From Saturnia japonica (lineage: Eukaryota > Arthropoda > Insecta > Lepidoptera > Saturniidae): a stretch of 64,000 bases of DNA. The translations under genes and the position numbers were made by a program. The stretch lies in NCBI GenBank assembly GCA_033032175.1, contig CM065324.1:2790001-2854000 (forward strand). Direction: 5' to 3'. This document shows, in pieces, positions 44,745 through 55,094 of the stretch (position 1 is the first letter of the stretch; the number at the start of each line of letters is the position of its first letter). The notes beneath the pieces were generated by a model. It did no database searches, was not told the origin of the DNA, and saw nothing but the letters and a program-made list of their open reading frames with translations.

Positions 44745-45035
44745 AGGTTTGCCACATTGTCACACGGATAGAGAACAATTTTCTAGTCTTCAAAATTCAA
44801 ATAATGCTCTAACAAGATGATAGTTCTCTTGTTAAAAATGTCGAGGAAGTTTTTGTGGCAACTAAAAATTTATATTTCAATCCACTTCATTTATGCGTTG
44901 TGCACACTAACCAAACTAGATCATGTAAAGTTACGCCTAAATTACATAATTTAGGGCTAAATAACTTAAAGTTTATGAATTAAAACAAAAAACCACAACA
45001 AGACAGATCTAAATCCCGCCAAAAAAACTCCGACA
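44745..45035 (+). repeat. Dispersed repeat family H, copy 2
   Basis: TTTGCCACATTGTCACACGG, AACAAGATGATAGTTCTC, GAGGAAGTTTTTGTGGCAAC, GCGTTGTGCACACTAACC and AAATCCCGCCAAAAAAACTC line up with 30.43-30.73 kb in the same strand and order. Confidence 0.55.
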
Positions 45036-45159
45036 TTCACTTAAATTTAGATCATTACTAGAAGAGAATATAGGACTTTTTTAAAGATAAAATCTCAGAC
45101 ATGGTCGTTTGATTCCACGCTAATAATAGCTGTAAGTATGTTAACAAACATAGTCATTT

Positions 45160-45298
45160 AAGAATTAACACACACCCAGAACTGTCATAAAAGTACAAAC
45201 ACATCACCGCAAGTCATCCGTTGCGGAAATCGAACCCGCGATATCTCCGCTCAGTAGTAGAGTTTACTACGAAAGTATCACGAAGCCTGTCATAAACT
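45160..45298 (-). repeat. tRNA-derived SINE family S3, head
   Basis: On the minus strand, AGTAAACTCTACTACTGAGC is followed by a B box CGCGGGTTCGATTTCCGC (complement of 45223-45240) and GTGATGTGTTTGTAC. The same order is seen in the S3 copy at 58.7 kb. Confidence 0.6.
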
Positions 45299-45650
45299 CA
45301 TTAAACTCAACTAAAATTACTTATCAACAAAAAATTAATAAACACAAAAAATTCAACAATTGCCGAAATAGATTGTTTAATTATAAATCAATCCATGGCC
45401 AATTAAGTACCTACATCCTTGATATTAAAACACAGAAAACTCAGGAATAAATACTATTACGACAGAAAAGTTTAGGGCAATAGGTATTGCTTTTGTAGAC
45501 ACAAAATCTACCCTATAAATAATTAGGTATCTATCTTTTACGTAATGATCTATCTAAAAGCAGATGATAAACATATCGAACGTCATTCGTTTTTTGCCAC
45601 CAATTCTTTTAAATCTCCATCGTAATTTTCACTTTTATTTTACTGAATAA
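45299..45650. other. No gene seen
   Basis: AT-rich, nothing recognised. Confidence 0.45.
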
Positions 45651-45654
45651 TAAG

Positions 45655-45830
45655 TGGACGGATATAGCAGAAGAGGAAGACCGAAGAAGATATTGAAGGA
45701 ATGCGTGAGAAGTGATATAGGTACGTATAAAAGATGTTAATACTAAGACGACAGAATTGACAAAGCAAAGTAGAAGATGAAAAAAAATGTCATGTCGGTC
45801 CTACTTAGGTAGGGTAAGAAAAACAAGAAT
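45655..45830 (+). pseudogene. RTE-type LINE ORF2 tail fragment
   Basis: The plus strand encodes GRRGRPKKILKECVRSD, the GRP-rich C-terminal motif of insect RTE LINEs. Frames then change, but ATGTCATGTCGGTCCTACTT fits the family's final CC-GADP block followed by a G-rich 3' end. It is short and frameshifted, hence dead. Confidence 0.6.
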
Positions 45831-46300
45831 CTTTACTTTTATTAAGATCAGTATTCTTTAAATCGTATCTGCAATAGTAAGTTCTAATTAGAGAAATGAA
45901 TTAAATATAAGCATCAAGTTTTATCTATATAATTGCATACAAGTTAAAATATCAACAAAAAACGCATCAAAGCGTTAACTATCATATCACTGAATGAAGC
46001 CTCATCAAACAATCAAGACTCAAAAGGTCGAATGCTGTTACGACCTCAATTGTAGACACTTCTGGGTTCTACCGCTTCCTTTCACGTGCAACAAGCCAAC
46101 AACACATTTACTTTTCAAATAGGTACTTTTATTACACAAATATTTAAATACGCAAAAAAGAGGATTTATTGTTTTCGATGTTTGGTGCCATTCACAATTT
46201 GACAGCGCAGCGTAAAAATCTTGACAATTTGTCACACAACAAAATTCTGATCTGATTCAAATCAACAGTGTTTATTTAATTAAAAGTATGTTTTGATTCG
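45831..46300. other. No gene seen
   Basis: AT-rich. A 65-codon minus-strand ORF (46038-46235) shows no domain. Confidence 0.45.
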
Positions 46301-46660
46301 ACATACCGATGTGAACCTGTCCTCGTCTGCGTTCAGAAGATCACCGACGGAAGATGCCTTCGCCTGATTCGCGAGATGCTTCCTGCTGTTCAGAACATAG
46401 GACAACTCATCCAGGTAACGTAGTGTTAGATTGGCCATCGCAACAAACACAACACAATCACCAGGGATCGATCATTTACCGTCACAGACACAACGGTTCA
46501 GTAACAATGAATAGGAAACGTTCACGTAAACAATTCTATCACGGTATCGCAATGAGTAGGCGCGCATACTCTCACCGCCATAGTCTGATCGCAACTGAAC
46601 GGCGCCAGCCGGTTGTCAGGGTTGCCAGCCCGATACCACGGGTGATTGCTAAATGACATC
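46301..46660 (+). other. Unidentified GC-richer block with overlapping ORFs
   Basis: A 100-codon ORF (46354-46656) starts MPSPDSRDASCCSEHRTTHP and is rich in Arg, His and Ser. In another frame, 46291-46412 reads through CEPVLVCVQKITDGRCLRLI and reaches a CAG|GTAACG donor-like site. I recognise neither. Composition differs from the AT-rich flanks. It is either an old repeat or, less likely, an exon. Confidence 0.2.
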
Positions 46661-48385
46661 TCAAAAAGTCCTCTATTGCTACGGATTTTCTAAAATAATG
46701 CTAAAATCTATTCAGAGAGAGAACTGTAAAGGAATTTGAGAGCGCAGCGTTTATTTATTATGCAACACACAGACGCACAATAGCGTTTGTTCACATTTTG
46801 GCAAAGACAATTGTTTTTCTAAATAGGCTATAACTTGGACGACACATGAAAAGTCAGCTCAATTTTTACAAAGTTTGCGAAAATATCTAAGTGTAAACAT
46901 TAAAATATCAAATATCATATGTATATCAAAAAATTCACATTAGTAAAATGATTTAATTTTTCACATCAATCAAATCATTTTCATCTAATAATATAGTATA
47001 TTGTTAGAAAAGGACGAACATAGCCGTGCTTTTCGTATTTGTCTTTAAATCACAGGGGATCTCCTACAAATTATAGCGACCTATAAGGTTAGAGCGTTTT
47101 GTTCTTACAGAGAATAAGTATGATTACTGAACAGTTCTAGATGTGTTGCAAGGTACCGTATGCTAGATTTCAGTGCAAGGCTTTTTAAAATAGAGCCAAA
47201 TTTAGCACCGAACGTGATAAGTTTGCAACAGTGCGGGACGTTGCGCTGTGCGCTCTATGAGGGTCAAAGATTAAATAATTATGGAAAATATTAAATATGT
47301 ACCAGGTGAAATTTTCATTCATTGTTAAATCTAGATAAACTTGAAATGGAAGCTAATAATAATAAATGGTATTTGAAACCACGAATACCTCGTGGGCTAA
47401 CGTGGTGATTAATTAGCCTTTGCCCAACCGTGGGACTCAAACAGGCTGATATTTTTATTAGCGCTTTAGTGTAGACTAACCCCCCCCCCCTCTCATGGTT
47501 AATGAAATGAAAATAATGCTTATCTATACAACGTTAAATTACTTTTACACAATTAAAAAGTTAGTAAAATGAGTTCACGTTACCTGTTATTATTAATGGC
47601 TACTTCATCATCTCGCTCTTCCTTCACGAGATGCGCGCGCGCATGTCTCAATTTTATCTACTACTAAACACGTCAAAAGAAGCGTAAATTAAAAAATAAT
47701 ATTGAGTTTAAATTATCTTGAAATTTCAGTTTCATTATCCTGGCAATGATACGAACAGACTAATCTGCAAGTATAACCACTGTAAATAATCTATGATCGT
47801 TATTGAATGGCGAGTGGCGACTATTGCACCTACATGTTTTATTTTTTGTTCCATTTTTCTCGTCTGTGAAGTTAGAATCGCCGTTCGATCATCTATTTCC
47901 TGGCTCTTACATAAATCGTGGGCGCTTTGGCTTCGCATCATTTCTGTGTTTATGAATTCTGTAATGTGTAAACTGAGCAGTTACGTCAGCGAAATACTCC
48001 GAGCATTTATCTTTAATCTGCCCTACATTTATTGAATACTGTCTGTCTTCACTCTAGTATTTAATTCTCCTACTTAATTGAAATTTTCAGTTGTGGGCTC
48101 AATAGTATACCTGAAGCAATGATATTTTTTTAAGTAGATACGGCATTGAAACTCTTTACATACCATCGTGAATGGTGGGCAATTGCCCTCAGTTCACTTT
48201 CGACTTGATACCGGTGTGAGCGAGAAGAAACTTTTATCCTTTTTTTACAACAGAGCTTCCGCCAGCGCTGTGATTTCCTAATTCTTTTGAAAATTTGTAA
48301 CGTCTTCAAATAGCTTTTAGTAAGAATATACGGGTCTATTTATAAAACGTCATTGACCTTAGGAGAGGTAGGAATTAGAGAAAAA
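46661..48385. other. No convincing gene; a C tract near 47.48 kb
   Basis: AT-rich with a C run at 47480-47490 and an alternating GCGCGCGCGC at 47634-47643. Overlapping ORFs at 47735-47941 (minus) and 47793-48035 (plus) show no domain. Confidence 0.4.
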
Positions 48386-48387
48386 TT

Positions 48388-48582
48388 ATCTCTACTTGGA
48401 GCATCCAGACTGGTGGAATACCTACATACTACAAAAGTTCGCAGCCAAATAATTTTGTGTTCCTACGTAGAGTAGGGTAGTTAGGGTCGGCAACGCGCTA
48501 GTGATTATTGTATTACAATCGTCCGTAGCCGCTTACCACCAGGCGGGTCGTATACTTATTTGCCACCTTAGTTTAAAAAAAT
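48388..48582 (+). repeat. Dispersed repeat family M
   Basis: CTGGTGGAATACCTACATAC, GCAGCCAAATAATTTTGTG, GGGTCGGCAACGCGCTAG and CCGCTTACCACCAGGCGGG appear in family order, with an internal deletion relative to the 1.28-kb copy. Confidence 0.55.
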
Positions 48583-49350
48583 CCTGGGATTAATTAAAAA
48601 AGTTTTTGTTTATCAAGTAGGTAAACTGTGCCCCACGATTAAATTTATTCGAGCAACTCTGACTTCCTGTAGTTGCCTAAATTGCTTGACGTTCATGCTT
48701 ACTGCTCCGATCTTTAGGTTCGTAGCGTGAAGTTATATAGCGTATAACCTTCCTCAATAAATCTTATAAATAAAGTATAATAAAAATGTTGTGTGCATCA
48801 TTGTCCGATTGAGCTCATATTTATTATATATTTGTTTTAACGAGATTAATAGTTTATATATTCATATATAAGGATCGATAGGTGGCGTTATCGTCGGGCC
48901 ATTTACTACTGGAAAGGGGAGATAAATGTCTGCCGTCCTAACTATAAAATGCAAAAAGATTTTTTTTAATCTGACTGGTAGTTCTAAAGATTAGCGCGTT
49001 TTAAACAAACAAACAAACAAACAATCTCTTGAGCTTCATATTGTTAGTTTAGTTTAGAAGCAACAACGAACCGCTGGCGAGAAATTATCAATTCATTGTT
49101 ACAATTTTAACTCTATAGACAGCATGAGGAAATTAGTTGGTAACAAGGTTTTTTCAATCTGGTTTATTGTTATCCTCTTTCCTTAAAACCTTATTATCTG
49201 TTGTAACATATTAACAAAAAATGCATTTTAAAGTGAATGATTGAATAAAACATTAAGTCACCTCAATTTGATAAACGGTTCATAACATTATAACATGCAG
49301 AGGTACAGTGCAGCGACGTTTTATAATCTGCAGTTTAAAAAAAAAGTTAA
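48583..49350. other. No gene seen; Helitron-like trace
   Basis: AT-rich. TCTGACTGGTAGTTCTAAAG at 48969-48988, followed by AGCGCGTTTTAAACAAACAAAC, resembles the body start of Helitron family B on the minus strand. Confidence 0.4.
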
Positions 49351-49352
49351 TT

Positions 49353-49455
49353 GTCGGTGCGGTGAATTGTGCCAACTGTACCTGATGATAAGCACAGCGG
49401 AACCTAAAAACTGTGGTGACCATTGAGAGATCGGCAAACAGCAACTTGACTGACT
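49353..49455 (+). repeat. Dispersed repeat family K, partial
   Basis: CTGTACCTGATGATAAGCAC, then GTGACCATTGAGAGATCGGC, match the K head. Confidence 0.45.
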
Positions 49456-49639
49456 ATATGTTGAAACATTCAAGTAAATTATTGAGTAATATTGGTCTAT
49501 AGAGAAAGCCTAAATCAATACAAATCTGGAAAAAGTAATTGATTATATCATTCATTTTCCCTTTGGAAAATTAATATGTTTTATCTGTCAGTCACGTGAT
49601 TTGAAACGTCGATTAGAAAACGTGACGTCACCATTCAGA

Positions 49640-49975
49640 AAATATGAACGTTAGACGCTTGCGTTGGTTGTCAAACTTGTCACTGTTTGACTGTTGCCAT
49701 ACAAAACGACATATACAGGATGTGCCAGAACTCAACGTCGAGCTGAAACCGGGTGATAGGATTGATTATAACCATCATGAGAAAAATAAAAAAAAAATCT
49801 ATCCCATGCAGTTTGGAAATTATAGGCATTTAAGAACTGTAACCATTTTTCGGTTATTGTGGTTAATTTTTATTATTTTTGTTCGTTTAAACTTTGGAAC
49901 CGTAACCCTAAATAACATTTATAGAACCTCAGTAAAAAAAATGACACAACTACCCCAAGTTTTCTAGAATTAAGA
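49640..49975 (+). other. 107-codon ORF of unknown nature
   Basis: The ORF 49644-49967 starts MNVRRLRWLSNLSLFDCCHT. ATACAGGATGTGCCAGAACTC at 49715 looks like an insect DNA-transposon-type end, but I found no partner inverted repeat. The second half is low complexity with one hydrophobic stretch. It is probably not a gene. Confidence 0.2.
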
Positions 49976-50077
49976 CTATTTGTTAAACTATGAATTTAAA
50001 ATTTTCAAAATTTGTCGACTTTGAAAGGCCCGGCCCTCCTTTAAAAAAAATGTACTAAAGTGCCTTGGCAAGTGCCA

Positions 50078-50547
50078 TTTTGTGGGTCAGCCCGATTGGT
50101 GAAATACCTACAGAAGATCGAAGCCAAATAACCTTGTGCTGTGTTTCTGCTGTGTGTAGGGTTTACAGAGGAAGGGTTGGGGAAGGGGGTTCAATGTCTC
50201 CCGTCTCTTCATTGCACAGGTTCGGCGGACGAAGGAGATGGCTAGGGTGTACTGAGCCGACTCCTACTTAGGCCGGGGCGGCGCGGCTGTTTGCCAGCGC
50301 AGTGCCCGCGTCGCCCCAGTATGGTGGCGGATGGTACACCGTGGAGTTTTAGTGAGTAGGAGTCTCACATAACCACTCGTCCCCCCGGGCGGGTGTGTAC
50401 CCATGATGGGTTTCTCCACGTTAAAAGAAAAGGGGGGTTCAATGTCGGCAACGTGTTATTGACACCTCTGGTGTTACAATTGTCTTTAGGTTACGGTAGC
50501 CGCTTACCTTCATACGGACCGTACGCTTGTTTGTCACCTTTAAACAA
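50078..50547 (+). repeat. Dispersed repeat family M, interrupted by a nested LINE tail
   Basis: CCCGATTGGTGAAATACC, a CTACAGAAGATCGAAGCC block and AAATAACCTTGTGCTGTG lie left of the insert (to 50197). CGGCAACGTGTTATTGACAC and GGTAGCCGCTTACCTTCATA lie right of it (from 50446). Joining the two sides gives an ordinary family M copy. Confidence 0.65.
50198..50431 (+). mobile_element. 5'-truncated LINE 3' end inserted into family M with 13-bp target duplication
   Basis: GGGGGTTCAATGT occurs exactly at 50185-50197 and 50433-50445. The insert runs from CTCCCGTCTCTTC to an A-rich end TTAAAAGAAAA. It includes GGGTGTACTGAGCCGACTCC, CAGTGCCCGCGTCGCCCC and CGTCCCCCCGGGCGGG, a 3' UTR type I know from lepidopteran non-LTR elements. 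Poly(A), 5' truncation and the target duplication all point to LINE retrotransposition. Confidence 0.85.
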
Positions 50548-51110
50548 AAACAATATCTCTGTTTGATAAAGGCCATTTTTTACTATTATTATATTGTAAT
50601 TAACACGAAAAAAGAAAAACAAAACATATTTTCTGTGCGACATTAAAAAATAATCTTTTCAAAGGGTTTCCATTTCCATTTCAGGCGAAGTCTTACGCAA
50701 TAGTTGGTACGGATGTGCAATGTGCATATCTGCTTAATATACATATATGCAAGTAGGTGTATATGTGACTCGTTATCACTAACAGTCAACTAAAGGTTAC
50801 AATAATCTCATTTCTAAACATGTGCTTGTTAACTTATAACACCCTTGTAAGCATAACTCAAATGTATTTTCCAGATTTTGTCCTATCACGGCAATTGAAT
50901 TCACTGTGCCTATTAATAGTATATTGTATTATAATGTAATGTATATAATTTTACTATTTTATTTATATAAGTTATATTGAAACATAAACACACACAGTAC
51001 AGCCGTGAGTCAATACACTATCTCGAGCGCACCGCGTCAGTTGTCGAGTTGTCAGTTGCACGAGAGCCATTGACGAGAGTAGACGTGTTACAAGTAAGTG
51101 TAACACCTAT
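50548..51110. other. No gene seen
   Basis: AT-rich, without a recognised repeat. A 63-codon ORF at 50977-51168 has no domain. Confidence 0.45.
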
Positions 51111-51112
51111 AT

Positions 51113-51210
51113 ATACTACAATAGGCATAGTAAATCCAGAAACAACAAAGACCACCGAAAGATATTGAGAATCCATCGCCAGTTGTCGCTGTCATGGAAG
51201 CCTAAAAACC
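51113..51210 (+). repeat. Dispersed repeat family K, partial
   Basis: AGGCATAGTAAATCCAGAAAC, GACCACCGAAAGATATTGAG and AATCCATCGCCAGTTGTCGC follow the K pattern with decay. Confidence 0.4.
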
Positions 51211-51935
51211 TGGGTACATGGGATGTTCCCGAAATGCCACAAGCTAAAACAGAGAGTACAGTCCCGCTTGATTTCTGCTAATAATGATATTAATATAAAT
51301 ACATTTTCCCGACTTTTTGACACTAAAAAGAGATAAACATATACATTTATAGGATTTAGCCAGCGAGAAAATGAGACAGAATACATTATACGGTATACGG
51401 AAGCCTTGGGAAAAAGCAACATAGCCAGCGTGGTGTATTGTTCACGTGTATCGTTTCTGTGAATATTTTTATGTTTTCTGAAGGTTTCACTAAAACCGTA
51501 TGTGAACTGCAAACATGTTATTTCTTATACCCGTATTAAACACATCAAAAGGAGTATGTATAACCTTATAAAATATTATTTATATTTTAATCTTTTTATG
51601 TAATACGTTTTAGGCGTAACGAAGAATTTTTTTTTATTGTTTATCTAATTAACAATTATTACTCAAACTCAACGCTTCTTTGTGGACGACCTCGTTGTCA
51701 CCTCCAAAGTTGCCGACCTCGATAACATGAAAACTATTTCAAATTCAGCATAATCCGGTTAGGTCGGCCGCGGCCGCTCGGTCATCTGCGGTAACAGCAC
51801 CGTTCGAATTAGTTGTTACGAAATCAGAATTGTAAAGTAAATGTCACAAAAACTGCTGAAATTTTTTAGTGTACCTACAGCTTTATTACCCTATGCATGT
51901 GTTTATCTGTTCCCGCGTATCTTCTAAACTATCTA
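51211..51935. other. No clear gene; GC-richer patch at 51.68-51.80 kb
   Basis: AT-rich with a 106-codon minus-strand ORF (51192-51512) lacking a domain. The patch has GTGGACGACCTCGTTGTCACC and GGTCGGCCGCGGCCGCTCGG. At 51900-51933 the sequence resembles a Helitron body (CTGTTCCCGCGTATCTTC), into which the mariner that follows may have jumped. Confidence 0.35.
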
Positions 51936-53187
51936 TTAGATCGGGGAAAAAGTGTTTTCGCATAACGTAGGTATAAACTTGTTATAGAATTTCTTGGGCC
52001 GTACTATTTGTATCTGGCTGGTTTTGGTAACATTAAAAATAAAATTTAAAAAGTTGTTTTCCGCTATTTTTCATTTGTTTTTCTTTCTGTAAAAATGAGG
52101 GAATCTAATAAAGAAATTCGATACATTTTAAAATATTATTACAAAAATAGAAAAAATGCAACTCAAGCAGCGAAAAAATTTTGTGATATTTATGGACCTA
52201 ATGCAGTGTCAGTAAGAGTAGCACAAAGTTGGTTCAAACGTTTTCAGTCAAGAAATTTTGATGTTAAAGATGTACCTCGATCTGGTCGACCTGTTAAAAA
52301 TAAAATGGACGCCATATCTGAAATAGTGGAGCAAGATCGGCATATTAGCAGTTACAATGTAGCTGAAGAACTGGAAATTGACCACAAAACAGTTTTAACC
52401 CATTTGAAGAAAGCTGGCTATATCAAAAAGCTCGATAAATGGGTGCCACACGAGCTCACTGAAAGAAACCTAATGAACCGTGTACATACTCATTTGCGAT
52501 TCATTATTGAGACGTAATGAAACCGAGCCGTTTTTTAAGAAATTGATAACTGGCGATGAATAGTGGATCACGTACAACAAGAACGTGAGAAAAAGGTTGT
52601 GGTTTAAGGTCGGCCAGGCTTCACAGAGGGCTAACACGAAATAAGGTGATGATGTGTGTATGGTGGGACTGGAAGGGCATTGTTCATTACGAGCTTTTAC
52701 CGCCCGGCAAAACCATCGATTCGGATCTCTACTGCCAACAACTGATGAGATTAAAGGAAGCAGTTGAGAGAAAGCGGCCGGAATTGATCAACAGGAAGGG
52801 TGTGGTCTTTCATCACGATAACGCTAAACTACACACATCTTTAGCCACTCAGCAAAAATTAAGAGAGCTTGGATGAGAGGTGTTAGTACATCTACCATAT
52901 AGCCCTGACATTGCACCTTCAGATTTTCACCTGTTTCGGTCTCTTCAGAATTCTTTAGGTGCTGTAAGGTTAACATCAAGAGAGTACTGCCAAAACTATT
53001 TGTTGCGTTTTTTTGATCAGAAGTCCCAAAGTTTCTACAGTAATGGGATCGTGTCTCTACCTACAAAATGGCAGAAAGTTATCGAACAAAACGGCACATA
53101 TATACTTTAAATAAATGTAAATAAACTTTGAAAAAAATGTCTTGTGTTTTCATATAAAAATGCTAAGAAACTTTTTCCCCGACTTAT
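51936..53187 (+). mobile_element. Cecropia-type mariner transposon, full length but dead
   Basis: The left end TTAGATCGGGGAAAAAGT and the reverse complement of the right end, ATAAGTCGGGGAAAAAGT, form the terminal inverted repeats. TA flanks both (51934-51935 and 53188-53189). The TCGGGGAAAAAGT core and the encoded protein place it in the cecropia group of mariners with Bmmar1 and Hsmar1. The 1,252-bp length is complete for the group. Confidence 0.9.
52095..53110 (+). pseudogene. Cecropia-type mariner transposase, broken
   Basis: The first part (52095-52517) holds the helix-turn-helix domain with RSGRP and the WVPHEL motif followed by TE, characteristic of the cecropia group. The frame then shifts. 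The first catalytic motif reads ITGDE and is followed by an in-frame TAG in place of the usual Lys codon before TyrTrp-like WITYN. The second part (52646-53110) carries the second Asp in FHHDNAKLH and the third in YSPDIAPSD. Exactly 34 residues separate them, counting a TGA (52874-52876) that replaces a Trp-like position. It ends NGTYIL. One frameshift and two stops abolish function. Confidence 0.9.
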
Positions 53188-53196
53188 TATATATAT

Positions 53197-53657
53197 TATA
53201 TACAATTAATAAAATTGATGAGTCTTTTTGTAATGTCAAAATAACAGTTTTTTATTAAATGCATATAAAAGTATTTATGATACCTATAACAAAGAGCCCA
53301 TTTTTAAAATTTTTGTCTCCGAAATCTCCCGAAACAGTGAGACCGATTTTGACGGGACTTACTGGTGAATAGCTGATGTTATAAGGAGTAAATTACTTTT
53401 ATTTCAGAAATAGAATTCGGTTTCCGCGCAAATAGAAATCAATTCAGAAAAACGTCTATTTTGGGGCGCTTTAATGGCTTATGTTGAGTAAAAGTTAAGT
53501 GCTGTATTATCAATTATCATGTGTCTAACTTCTAAGAGTCATCCACAATAAGTATTTTTATCTTTCAAATAACCGGGAGCGGGGTAGCAAAATTCGCGCC
53601 TGTGCCCGATCGATGGCATTCTGTAGTCCACGCGAGTGTAGCAGCAGGCACAGCTAG
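53197..53657 (+). mobile_element. Helitron-like element, family C
   Basis: Starts TATATACAATTAATAAAATTG (one change from TCTATACAATT), nearly touching the mariner's right end. It ends CACGCGAGTGTAGCAGCAGG, CACAG and CTAG (53654-53657) with T outside. It is co-linear with 40335-40827. Confidence 0.65.
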
Positions 53658-53795
53658 TATAATTATATAAAAGAAAATGTCCTGACTGACTCAGAAGCTT
53701 CTAACGACGCTCCATTTGCCGAATTATGTCAGGTAGTGTGAGATATGCGGGAACAGAGGAATACCCCTGCTTTTGGGTTCGCCGCAGTCAAGAAA

Positions 53796-54161
53796 TCTAT
53801 ATATTAATACGTGAAGCAAAAGCTTTCGGTACCATTTTAAGCGTATTGCGTGCACGGAAGACTGTGAGAATTGTCATGGTTAAAGTTTATATGGAAAAGG
53901 AGTAAAGAAAGCTAAAATTTATCTATAATATCTGTTACTAATATATTCAATTTAATTAATTAATACGGCGAATCCTAAACCGACCAGTGCCATTGAACTT
54001 AGACCCCCCAAAATATTAACATTGTCACTCAACGAAAACTGACAGCAAGTGATGTAGATAATACTCATTGTTTAGGTTCATGAATACTGCAAATGTCAAA
54101 TAGAAAATAATCTATGATAAAAAACTCGCTGGTCGAATTTAGAGCTTAGGGCGATCGCTAG
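53796..54161 (+). mobile_element. Short TC...CTAG element, family A copy 2
   Basis: Begins TCTATATATTAATACGTGAAG with A outside and ends GGGCGATCGCTAG with T outside (CTAG 54158-54161). It shares the whole 31.80-kb copy in order, including AGTGCCATTGAACTTAGACC. Length is 366 bp, non-coding. Confidence 0.65.
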
Positions 54162-54410
54162 TTAAATGAATTCAATATCACTTGACAGTCTATATAATAC
54201 TTTGCAACCCTCCATAGACGTAATAGAACCGCATCAATCACGACATATTAGAAATTAATAAAACACTTGATATTCTATGCGCCATCTTTGTAGCACGTTT
54301 CCGTTCGCTTTCACTGCGCGTGCGCACTTCTGTTAATTAAACGTACGTGATTGGATGTCGTTTTATAATTTACATACAATTTTATTATATCATCGGATTA
54401 ATATCGGACA
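54162..54410. other. No gene seen
   Basis: AT-rich spacer between two repeats. Confidence 0.5.
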
Positions 54411-54414
54411 TTTG

Positions 54415-54720
54415 AACAGTGACGGCGTGTACGAACACCGCATCAATCGACGTGAGTTCGAATCCATACAGTGAGCCTGAGCGCCCGGTGAGGGAAGACA
54501 TCGCGATGAAACCATAGCATGGCGAATGGGTATTTTCTAGCTAAAATTGAAAATATGTCGCCAAGCACTTCAAAGCTTAAAGCATAGATGTGTTTTCAGG
54601 CAGCTGAACTTGAGAGCCAGTTCCCCCACTAGGGTTAGCGTTTGCATATTACATATTGGGCCACATCGTCATATCTTTACATCAGATGAGATCGTGGCCA
54701 AAAGGTAAAACACATAAAGA
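54415..54720 (+). repeat. tRNA-derived SINE family S1
   Basis: B box GAGTTCGAATCCATAC at 54454-54469 after a worn A box. Then come GAGCGCCCGGTGAGGGAAGA and GAAACCATAGCATGGCG, and a 3' part with CATATCTTTACATCAGATGA and TCGTGGCCAAAAGG. It is similar to the 1.92-kb copy with a longer middle part. Confidence 0.65.
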
Positions 54721-54944
54721 TTTACGAAAAACTGCTTTCGACTTTACCTACCTTTCAAAATAAAATAAACTTTATTCAATCTAGACATTCTAGACCGATT
54801 GAAAGTAATTATCTAGTATTAAGGATTGCATTTTAAATTTTGTTTTGAAAATATTAAATTCACATATTTTTATCGTGTTGACACTAGCATAATCTCATTA
54901 TATCGCTGTCTAAGCTATTTTTATTATTAGTAAGGCAAAGTGCC
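54721..54944. other. No gene seen; trace of LINE tail
   Basis: AAAATAAAATAAACTTTATTC at 54758-54778, then AATCTAGACATTCTAGACCG, recalls a LINE 3' end on the minus strand. Otherwise AT-rich. Confidence 0.35.
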
Positions 54945-55070
54945 ACAGCATTGTGCCTGACGATACATCCAATAGCACAGTACAATTCTAAAATAGTGGT
55001 GACCACCGCGGGATCTGCAGAGGTCTATCACCGGTGGCTACTGTCATACCGGATTGCAAGTCACACGATA
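54945..55070 (+). repeat. Dispersed repeat family K, partial
   Basis: TGTGCCTGACGATACATCC, then AGCACAGTACAATTC and GTGACCACCGCGGGATCTGC, match the K head. Confidence 0.45.
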
Positions 55071-55094
55071 GCTTTATGGTAGGTTGATATAGTA

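Noticed and set aside
49715..49967. DNA transposon starting ATACAGGATGTGCC
   Set aside because: No partner inverted repeat could be found within a reasonable distance.
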